DNA from: Agrobacterium larrymoorei
Lineage (GTDB): Bacteria > Pseudomonadota > Alphaproteobacteria > Rhizobiales > Rhizobiaceae
DNA length: 64,000 nucleotides
NCBI RefSeq assembly: GCF_013322225.1
Contig: NZ_JAAMFB010000005.1
Span: 1 to 64,000, forward strand
Direction of reading: 5' to 3'
The position numbers were made by a program, and so were the translations under genes. Shown piece by piece: positions 58,270 through 64,000 of this stretch; within the stretch, counting starts at the first letter, position 1, and each line of letters begins with the position of its first letter. Below the pieces are notes generated by a model that was not told the origin of the DNA, ran no database searches, and saw nothing but the letters and a program-made list of their open reading frames with translations.

Positions 58270-59148
58270 ATGACCAGCATTTTGACCAACACCTCTGCTA
58301 TGTCCGCACTCCAGACGCTGCGGAACATCAACTCCAACCTTTCCCAGACGCAGGACCGCGTTTCTTCCGGTGAAAAGGTTGGTCAGGCTTCTGACAACGT
58401 TGCCTACTGGTCTATTTCCACGACGATGAACTCCGACAACAAGGCTCTGAACGCAGCTTCCGACGCTCTCGGCGTTGGCGCGGCAAAGGTCGATACGGCC
58501 TATGCAGCCATGGAAAGCGCGATCGACGTCGTCAACGAAATCAAGGCAAAGCTGACGACTGCCAGCGAAACCTCGGTCAACAAGGACCAGGTCAACCTCG
58601 AAATCGAAAAGCTTCAGCAGCAGCTGTCGGCAATCGGTAACGCGGCTTCCTTCTCCGGTGAAAACTGGACGGTTCAGTCCACCGGTTCCACCACGACTGT
58701 CGTTGACGGCTTCATCCGCAACAGCGACGGAACGGTTGAAATCACCACTGCCGAATTCGACTCCGGAACCTATGCGCTGTTCTCTTCGATGACCAACGGC
58801 ACCGGCGACGGCGGCATCCTCGACGAAGTCATGGACATCTCCATCAGCTCCACATCCACCCAGACGAACGTCGACGGCTTCCTTGATCAGGTTCAGACTG
58901 CTCTCGATGAACTCACAGACGGCGCTGCTGCTCTGGGCGCTTTGAAGACTCGTATCGACCTTCAGGACACCTACTCCAGCAAGCTTTCCGACGCGATCAC
59001 CTCCGGCGTTAGCCGCCTGGTCGACGCGGACATGGAAGAGGAATCGGCTCGACTGTCCGCACTGCAGACGCAGCAGCAGCTGGCGATCCAGTCTCTCTCC
59101 ATTGCGAACTCCAGCTCGCAGAACCTGATGACCCTCTTCAGAGGCTAA
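58270..59148 (+). CDS. flaB: Flagellin B
   Basis: This 292-residue flagellin has the start MTSILTNTSAMSALQTLRNI, the conserved RVSSGEKVGQASDNVAYWSI region, a variable centre, and the C-terminal helix ending SIANSSSQNLMTLFRG. It differs from the next gene product at only about nine residues and shares long identical flanks. In A. tumefaciens the accessory flagellins are less critical than FlaA but contribute to filament stiffness and helicity. The letter assigned here is by order, not by alignment. Confidence 0.93.
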   Translation: MTSILTNTSAMSALQTLRNINSNLSQTQDRVSSGEKVGQASDNVAYWSISTTMNSDNKALNAASDALGVGAAKVDTAYAAMESAIDVVNEIKAKLTTASETSVNKDQVNLEIEKLQQQLSAIGNAASFSGENWTVQSTGSTTTVVDGFIRNSDGTVEITTAEFDSGTYALFSSMTNGTGDGGILDEVMDISISSTSTQTNVDGFLDQVQTALDELTDGAAALGALKTRIDLQDTYSSKLSDAITSGVSRLVDADMEEESARLSALQTQQQLAIQSLSIANSSSQNLMTLFRG

Positions 59149-59196
59149 CAGGCACCAAGCATAGTTCCGCTGATGTGATATCACGGATACCGCAGG

Positions 59197-59224
59197 AAGC
59201 CGGGTCGCAAGACCCGGCTTTTCT
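59197..59224 (+). terminator. Terminator after flaB
   Basis: AAGCCGGGTC, loop GCAA, GACCCGGCTTTTCT: nearly the same hairpin as after flaA, consistent with tandem duplication of the whole gene unit. Confidence 0.9.
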
Positions 59225-59316
59225 GTTAACGGAGTATTAATATCTTTTTTCTGAAATTAATTGTTTTTTTACTAAATATTTCACTCTTGTTAACTATAAT
59301 AATATTAAATGAAAAA

Positions 59317-59436
59317 CATCGAAACGACGGACTGAGGGTTTCCAAAGAAGCTCGGTAGGCATGAAGCTGACTGTCGTTTTCCCGGTACGTCCGGAATGTC
59401 CCTTCATTTATACTTGCCAAAGGGGCAATTAATACT
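59317..59436 (+). promoter_or_regulatory. flaC promoter/leader, near-copy of the flaB leader
   Basis: CATCGAAAC (59317-59325), CTCGGTAGGCATGAAGCTGA (59351-59370), CCCGGTACGTCCGG (59381-59394), AATGTCCCTTCATT and the TTGCC/GGCAA hairpin with AAAGGGG recur, almost base for base the same as in front of flaB from the GGCATG element to the ATG. Confidence 0.6.
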
Positions 59437-60315
59437 ATGACCAGCATTTTGACAAACACCTCTGCTATGTCCGCACTCCAGACGCTGCGGAACGTCAACG
59501 CTAACCTTTCTCAGACGCAGGACCGCGTTTCTTCCGGTGAACGGGTTGGCCAGGCTTCTGACAACGTTGCCTACTGGTCTATTTCCACGACGATGAACTC
59601 CGACAACAAGGCTCTGAACGCAGCTTCCGACGCTCTCGGCGTTGGCGCGGCAAAGGTCGATACGGCCTATGCAGCCATGGAAAGCGCGATCGACGTCGTC
59701 AACGAAATCAAGGCGAAGCTGACGACTGCCAGCGAAACCTCGGTCAACAAGGACCAGGTCAACCTCGAAATCGAAAAGCTTCAGCAGCAGCTGTCGGCAA
59801 TCGGTAACGCGGCTTCCTTCTCCGGTGAAAACTGGACGGTTCAGTCCACCGGTTCCACCACGACTGTCGTTGACGGCTTCATCCGCAACAGCGACGGAAC
59901 GGTTGAAATCACCACTGCCGAATTCGACTCCGGAACCTATGCGCTGTTCTCTTCGATGACCAATGGCACCGGCGACGGCGGCATCCTCGACGAAGTCATG
60001 GACATTTCCATCAGCTCCGCATCCACCCAGACGAACGTCGATGATTTCCTCAATGACGTACAGTCCGCTCTCGATGAACTCACAGACGGCGCTGCTGCTC
60101 TGGGCGCTTTGAAGATCCGTATCGACCTTCAGGACACCTACTCCAGCAAGCTTTCCGACGCGATTACCTCGGGCGTTAGCCGCCTGGTCGACGCGGACAT
60201 GGAAGAGGAATCGGCTCGACTTTCCGCGCTGCAGACGCAGCAGCAGCTGGCGATCCAGTCTCTCTCGATTGCGAACTCCAGCTCGCAGAACCTGATGACC
60301 CTCTTCAGAGGCTAA
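59437..60315 (+). CDS. flaC: Flagellin C (near-identical to flagellin B)
   Basis: This 292-residue flagellin is almost identical to the preceding gene product; visible changes include NVNANLSQ for NINSNLSQ, GERVG for GEKVG, DDFLNDVQSA for DGFLDQVQTA and LKIRI for LKTRI. Its start lies exactly 1167 bp after that of flaB. It has its own leader and its own terminator, so each flagellin gene here is probably transcribed separately. The symbol is assigned by order only. Confidence 0.93.
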   Translation: MTSILTNTSAMSALQTLRNVNANLSQTQDRVSSGERVGQASDNVAYWSISTTMNSDNKALNAASDALGVGAAKVDTAYAAMESAIDVVNEIKAKLTTASETSVNKDQVNLEIEKLQQQLSAIGNAASFSGENWTVQSTGSTTTVVDGFIRNSDGTVEITTAEFDSGTYALFSSMTNGTGDGGILDEVMDISISSASTQTNVDDFLNDVQSALDELTDGAAALGALKIRIDLQDTYSSKLSDAITSGVSRLVDADMEEESARLSALQTQQQLAIQSLSIANSSSQNLMTLFRG

Positions 60316-60337
60316 TCGCTGCTCAAAAAGCATTAAG

Positions 60338-60366
60338 AAAGCCGCGTTTTTACGCGGCTTTTTTTA
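60338..60366 (+). terminator. Terminator after flaC
   Basis: AAAGCCGCG, loop TTTTTA, CGCGGCTTTTTTT: a strong stem with a long T run, 23 bp after the stop. It differs from the flaA/flaB terminators. Confidence 0.92.
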
Positions 60367-60509
60367 TTTTCTGATTTTACAAATTTATCTATTATTAACA
60401 ATAGTTTAGATGGTGTTAACAGCGCTTGTCGGCGTTAACCGGAACTTCATTTTAATGAAAATTTCCTTACCTTTAAAGTTTTGTTAACCATAAAGCTGTT
60501 TTCTGTGGT

Positions 60510-60622
60510 CATCGAAACAGCGCACCGAACGAGAAGATCGGTAAGCATGAAGCTGCCTGCCGCGTTTCCCGGCCTTAACCGGAATGTCCCTGCTTTAAGA
60601 ATTGCCGAAGGGGCGAATTACG
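60510..60622 (+). promoter_or_regulatory. flaD promoter/leader, diverged version of the flagellin leader
   Basis: CATCGAAAC (60510-60518), CGGTAAGCATGAAGCTG (60539-60555), CCGGCCTTAACCGG (60571-60584), AATGTCCCT, then ATTGCCGAAGGGGCGAATT, in which TTGCC/GGCGA again surrounds the AAGGGG ribosome-binding site. Order and spacing match flaB/flaC, although the intervening bases differ, so the motifs are probably under selection. Confidence 0.55.
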
Positions 60623-61504
60623 ATGACGAGTATTTTGACGAACACCTCCGCGATGTCCGCCCTCCAGACGTTGCGCTCCATCAACGCCGATTTGTCCAAT
60701 ACGCAGGACCGCGTCTCCTCCGGTCAAAGGGTTTCGCAGGCCCGCGACAACGTTGCCTACTGGTCCATCTCCACCACGATGAACTCCGACAACAAGGCGT
60801 TGAACGCTGCTTCGGACGCTCTCGGTGTTGGCGCGGCAAAGGTCGATACGGCCTATGCGGCCATGGAAAGCGCGATCAGCGCCGTTAACGAAATCAAGGC
60901 AAAGCTGGTAACCGCCAGCGAAGAATCCACCGACAAATCGCAGATTCAGCTGGAAATCGGCAAGCTTCAGGAACAGCTTTCTGCGATTGCGCAGGGCGCC
61001 TCGTTCTCCGGTGAAAACTGGATGGTCCAGTCGGTAGGCTCTACGACCAACGTCGTCGATGGCTTCATTCGCGACAGCGACGGTAACGTCAAGGTCACGA
61101 CCGCCGTATTCGATGCAGGCACCTATGCCATGTTCTCCTCCATGTCGGCGGATGGTGAAGGTCAGGGCGGCATTCTCGGCGATCTGATGGATATCGAACT
61201 GTCCAGCACTTCGGTTCAGGGCGATATCGATGGCTTTATGACGACTGTTGAAGGTGCGCTCAGTAACCTGACGAATTCCGCAGCGGCTATCGGTGCGCTC
61301 CAGACCCGTATCGACCTTCAGGACACCTACTCTGCCAAGCTTTCCGACGCCATCGAATCCGGCGTCAGCCGTCTGGTAGACGCGGATATGGAAGAGGAAT
61401 CAGCCAAGCTCTCGGCAATTCAGACCCAGCAGCAGCTTGCGATCCAGTCGCTCTCGATCGCCAACTCCAGCGCGCAGAACATTCTCTCGCTCTTCCAGCA
61501 GTAA
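60623..61504 (+). CDS. flaD: Flagellin D
   Basis: This 293-residue flagellin has the same D0/D1 ends as B and C (MTSILTNTSAMSALQTLRSI; SIANSSAQNILSLFQQ) but a diverged centre (ENWMVQSVGSTTNVVDGFI; SMSADGEGQGGILGDLMDIE). ATG 60623 is chosen because the AAGGGG leader element is placed as in the other copies; an upstream TTG would overlap it. It has its own leader and is followed by the GC-rich hairpin GCCGCGCC..GGCGCGGC at 61531-61553. Confidence 0.93.
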   Translation: MTSILTNTSAMSALQTLRSINADLSNTQDRVSSGQRVSQARDNVAYWSISTTMNSDNKALNAASDALGVGAAKVDTAYAAMESAISAVNEIKAKLVTASEESTDKSQIQLEIGKLQEQLSAIAQGASFSGENWMVQSVGSTTNVVDGFIRDSDGNVKVTTAVFDAGTYAMFSSMSADGEGQGGILGDLMDIELSSTSVQGDIDGFMTTVEGALSNLTNSAAAIGALQTRIDLQDTYSAKLSDAIESGVSRLVDADMEEESAKLSAIQTQQQLAIQSLSIANSSAQNILSLFQQ

Positions 61505-61530
61505 GCTTCGCTTTGAAGCGCCAGATAATC

Positions 61531-61553
61531 GCCGCGCCTTAACCGGGCGCGGC
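61531..61553 (+). terminator. GC-rich hairpin after flaD
   Basis: GCCGCGCC, short loop, GGCGCGGC is a perfect 8-bp stem followed by ATTTCTATTT, 26 bp after the flaD stop. Confidence 0.75.
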
Positions 61554-61766
61554 ATTTCTATTTGAACGAGAATTTCGCGCGTTTTGCGCTGCCCAATCCA
61601 AGTTTACGCAAGCTTCGCCATAGGTTGAATGCGTAGGTTACAATCCGATGAGGTTCTTGCCGCGACCAGCGCGCATCCTGCCTCGATAGCACGACCTCTT
61701 CATGATGACAGAGGGTCTCGCCAGAACGTCTGGCATGCTTGTTTTCCCTGTGTAGATATCGGTGCC

Positions 61767-62714
61767 ATGACAAAAATCATTTCCTCCGGCAGCATTCAAA
61801 GCGCGCTTCAGACCCTTCTTTTCACGGATGAAACCTTGAAGAAGACGCAGGAGAGGGTCACGACGGGAATGAAGGTCGGGGAGGCGGCTGACAATGCCGG
61901 TTACTGGTCGACAGCCAGCAATCTCCGCTCGGATGGTGTCGTGTTCAGCAATGTGGGAGATGCCTTGAACCTCGGTGCGTCCAAGGTGGACACTGCCTAT
62001 GAAGCGGTAACATCGATGGTCGATATCGTTGACCAGATCATGGGGCAGCTGACCACCGCGCATGAGACCGGTACGGACAGAAATACCATAAATCAGGCGA
62101 TATCCGGCCTGAGAAGCAACCTCTTTTCCGTTGCGCAGGCTGCCAGCTTTTCGGGAGACAACTGGCTTTTCAACTCCGCAGCGCAGGTCGCGGACACGAA
62201 ATCCATTCCATATTTCTTCGAAAAGAGTTCAACCGGCGCCGTGTCGCTCAAGCATCTGAGCATCAACACTTCCGATCTGACGATGGTCGATACCAGCGAT
62301 CCCGAGCGTGGTCTGCTGACCAAAGGTCTGGATGCCGGTGCTCTGAAGGGCGAGGCATCTGACCCATCGCGCATTTACAGCCTGATCGGAAACTCCGGAA
62401 CGCCGATATCCGTCTCCGACTCTACGACACCTGATGAACTGGACGACATGGTTACGGTTGTTGGCGAAGTCGCCAAGCAGCTCAACCAGTTGGCCAGCTC
62501 TCTCGGCACGATGTCCGGCCGCATCGAGCAGCAGTCGACATTCGTCAGTGCATTGGGCGATTCCCTCGACAAGAGCGTCAGCCGTCTTGTCGATGCGAAC
62601 ATGGAAGAGGAATCCGTGAAGCTCGCAGCCTTCAAAACGGAACGGGATCTCGCGGTGCAGGTGGTGTCGATGGCGAATGATCATCGCAGAAGCCTGGCGC
62701 GTCTGTTTGGCTGA
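61767..62714 (+). CDS. Divergent fifth flagellin-like protein
   Basis: This 315-residue flagellin-fold protein has a recognisable N-terminal helix (SIQSALQTLLFTDETLKKTQ; RVTTGMKVGEAADNAGYWST) and C-terminal helix (SRLVDANMEEESVKLAAFKT). It is far from the other four in sequence, with a longer centre (residues about 140-235, DTKSIPYFFEKSSTGAVSL onward). It ends in MANDHRRSLARLFG rather than the NSSSQN-type end. ATG 61767 is the start by homology; the upstream TTG extension has no support. The conserved flagellin leader motifs are absent and the ribosome-binding site (GGTGCC) is poor, so it is expressed or regulated differently. It may be a minor filament subunit or a hook-proximal subunit. Confidence 0.88.
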   Translation: MTKIISSGSIQSALQTLLFTDETLKKTQERVTTGMKVGEAADNAGYWSTASNLRSDGVVFSNVGDALNLGASKVDTAYEAVTSMVDIVDQIMGQLTTAHETGTDRNTINQAISGLRSNLFSVAQAASFSGDNWLFNSAAQVADTKSIPYFFEKSSTGAVSLKHLSINTSDLTMVDTSDPERGLLTKGLDAGALKGEASDPSRIYSLIGNSGTPISVSDSTTPDELDDMVTVVGEVAKQLNQLASSLGTMSGRIEQQSTFVSALGDSLDKSVSRLVDANMEEESVKLAAFKTERDLAVQVVSMANDHRRSLARLFG

Positions 62715-62963
62715 TCCATCGCTGGAGCGCTCACCCGTTTCTGGAAGCGCTCCAAGGTTCATCCTCGCACAAGTTTGGCGCTCTAGTCTGATTTCCAAAG
62801 TGCTATCGTTGTTTCCTGTTTCGCCTTGCGGAGCGAAACGCGAAGCGTGCCATTTGCCTCGCGGGACATTCATGACGTTCTTGGATTTTAGAAAACAGTG
62901 GCTGTTGCCCAATGCCGTGTCCTTTGTCGGGCCCAATGGCGGCCCCCATGCAGGGATATGCTC

Positions 62964-63611
62964 ATGAGCCAACCTTTAGCGAGATATCTCAAGGACTTCA
63001 GCCAGTTCATCCCGCCGGAAGAACCAGGCGCATCAACATCTGCGGATTTTCCATCGGCCGATTTCGATAGCGACTGGTTGTCTGAGCCGGAAGAAGCAGT
63101 CGATTTGGAGGAAGAGAAGCGAAAAGCCTTTTCCGAAGGCGAAGAGGCTGGCAGACAGGCCGCGGGCAACATGCATGCGGAAGAACTCGAGAGATTGCGG
63201 GTTCTTCACGCAGATGAGCTGAGCCGGATGAAGGCCCGGTACGAGGAAGAAATCGCGGGCCACCTCGCGACCTCCGTTATTTCCATGAAGCAGATGATAT
63301 CGCAGCAGGTCGATACCGTTTGCGTGCGCCTTTTCGTTTCGATCACGGAAGAACAACTTGCTCGCAAGGCAGCGGCCGATCTTGCCGCCCAGATCATCCG
63401 TGAAATTGAAGGCGGCTTCGCGGGCATCATCAAGGTTCAGGGTCCCGAAACTCTGATTTCCACCATGCGGATGAAGCTTGAGGGCGTCGAAAACCCGATC
63501 GACTACGATGTAACCAACGATATCGATATCCAGGTGCAGTTGGATAATTCCGTCATGATGACGAGGCTGTCCGAGTTTTTCCAGAGTATAAGAGGGCTGG
63601 CAGATGAGTGA
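62964..63611 (+). CDS. FliH-like flagellar assembly protein
   Basis: From ATG 62964 (AGGGAT upstream) this is 215 residues. It has an acidic, Ser/Asp-rich N-terminus, a long charged coiled coil (about 65-125: [20 protein letters not shown] onward), and a compact C-terminal domain ([40 protein letters not shown]). Length and domain order match FliH, the regulator and stator of the FliI ATPase, whose alphaproteobacterial members are poorly conserved. It overlaps motB by 8 bp. The call is by architecture and context, not by signature residues. Confidence 0.65.
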   Translation: MSQPLARYLKDFSQFIPPEEPGASTSADFPSADFDSDWLSEPEEAVDLEEEKRKAFSEGEEAGRQAAGNMHAEELERLRVLHADELSRMKARYEEEIAGHLATSVISMKQMISQQVDTVCVRLFVSITEEQLARKAAADLAAQIIREIEGGFAGIIKVQGPETLISTMRMKLEGVENPIDYDVTNDIDIQVQLDNSVMMTRLSEFFQSIRGLADE

Positions 63612-64000
63612 AAACGAAAATCACCATCACGGCAAAAACGAGATCATTATCGTCAAGCGGCACAAGGGCGACCACGATGGCGCACATGGTGGCGCGTGGA
63701 AGATCGCCTATGCCGACTTCATGACCGCAATGATGGCCTTCTTCCTCGTCATGTGGCTGGTAAATGCCGCCAACGAGGAAACGAAGGCATCCGTCGCCAG
63801 CTTCTTTAATCCCATCAAGCTCACGGATGAAAAGCCGGCCGATCGAGGGCTGAAGCAGCCAGCGAAAAAAGCGCAAGGGGAGCAAACCCAGCAGGAATCC
63901 GACAGCAAGCAGGACAAGCCGACGGAAGGGGCCGCTGCTGCAAGTGGCGATGACCAGACGTCTTCTGCCGGAGATCAGACCGCCTATTCGGAAGCGAACT
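63604..64000 (+). CDS. motB: Flagellar stator protein MotB (partial, runs off the right edge)
   Basis: The first 132 codons are present. A short basic/His-rich cytoplasmic segment ([20 protein letters not shown]) is followed by the single span with the proton-binding Asp38 ([20 protein letters not shown]). A Lys/Gln/Glu-rich periplasmic linker ([20 protein letters not shown]) comes next; the OmpA-like peptidoglycan-binding domain lies beyond 64000. Rhizobial MotB has this extended linker. It overlaps the FliH-like gene by 8 bp. Its partner motA is at 51723-50851 on the other strand. Confidence 0.95.
   Translation, partial: MSENENHHHGKNEIIIVKRHKGDHDGAHGGAWKIAYADFMTAMMAFFLVMWLVNAANEETKASVASFFNPIKLTDEKPADRGLKQPAKKAQGEQTQQESDSKQDKPTEGAAAASGDDQTSSAGDQTAYSEAN

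Noticed and set aside
61629..61766. 46-residue N-terminal extension of the fifth flagellin
   Set aside because: Flagellins start at the conserved helix. The extension is basic and unstructured with a TTG start, and would prevent normal export and assembly.

Overview
This is a chromosomal window from an alphaproteobacterium of the Rhizobiaceae, most like Agrobacterium or Rhizobium. The evidence is the gene content and order: a fadE-fadA-fadB operon, a fused mrpAB (phaAB) antiporter operon, a rhizobial che operon with cheS/orf2, two cheY genes and cheT, the LuxR-type pair visN/visR, and a flagellar regulon with several tandem flagellins. Coding density is high and GC is moderately high. The assignment rests on recognised gene order, not on a database search.

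Layout. (1) 1-1869: the end of an IS3-type insertion sequence, a DapA-family gene that it truncates, and a divergent LacI-family regulator with a perfect palindromic operator between them. (2) 2038-7761: a fatty-acid beta-oxidation operon (acyl-CoA dehydrogenase, thiolase, a small membrane protein, FadB), interrupted by a 180-bp palindromic intergenic element. (3) 7930-8641: a small membrane protein and tRNA-Phe(GAA). (4) 15098-9083, minus strand: a six-gene Mrp/Pha Na+(K+)/H+ antiporter operon in which the genes abut or overlap. (5) 16082-24009: the chemotaxis operon icpA-like receptor, orf2/cheS, cheY1, cheA, cheR, cheB, cheY2, cheD, cheT, mostly translationally coupled. (6) 24163-34965: an accessory block of a TPR/OGT-type glycosyltransferase, a UDP-galactopyranose mutase and a giant 2462-residue protein made almost wholly of an eight-residue repeat. 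(7) 35092-40870: fliF, visN, visR and a transmembrane chemoreceptor. (8) 40947-46389: a minus-strand transporter-like hybrid sensor kinase, then mscL and an aminotransferase. (9) 51723-46488, minus strand: motA-fliM-fliN-fliG-flhB-orf. (10) 51972-54670: flgF-fliI-orf. (11) 54857-56779, minus strand: a second OGT-type glycosyltransferase. (12) 57135-64000: four canonical flagellins, one divergent flagellin, a FliH-like protein and the start of motB.

How it fits together. Receptors signal to CheA, which phosphorylates CheY1/CheY2. CheR, CheB and CheD adapt the receptors, FliM/FliN/FliG form the switch, and MotA/MotB power rotation. VisN/VisR are the known master regulators of the rhizobial flagellar cascade. 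Both glycosyltransferases lie inside the motility region. One is next to the flagellins and is a plausible flagellin O-glycosyltransferase. The other is next to a UDP-galactofuranose-forming mutase and the giant Ser/Thr-rich repeat protein.

Most novel content. The first is the accessory block between cheT and fliF, genes that are adjacent in the A. tumefaciens and S. meliloti order. Its giant protein has a strict octad repeat organised into a 17-octad (408-bp) super-repeat. The second is the absence, at its usual place between the fliI-orf pair and the flagellins, of the flgB-to-fliP block, with a glycosyltransferase there instead. The third is a conserved hairpin leader before the four canonical flagellin genes that holds the ribosome-binding site.
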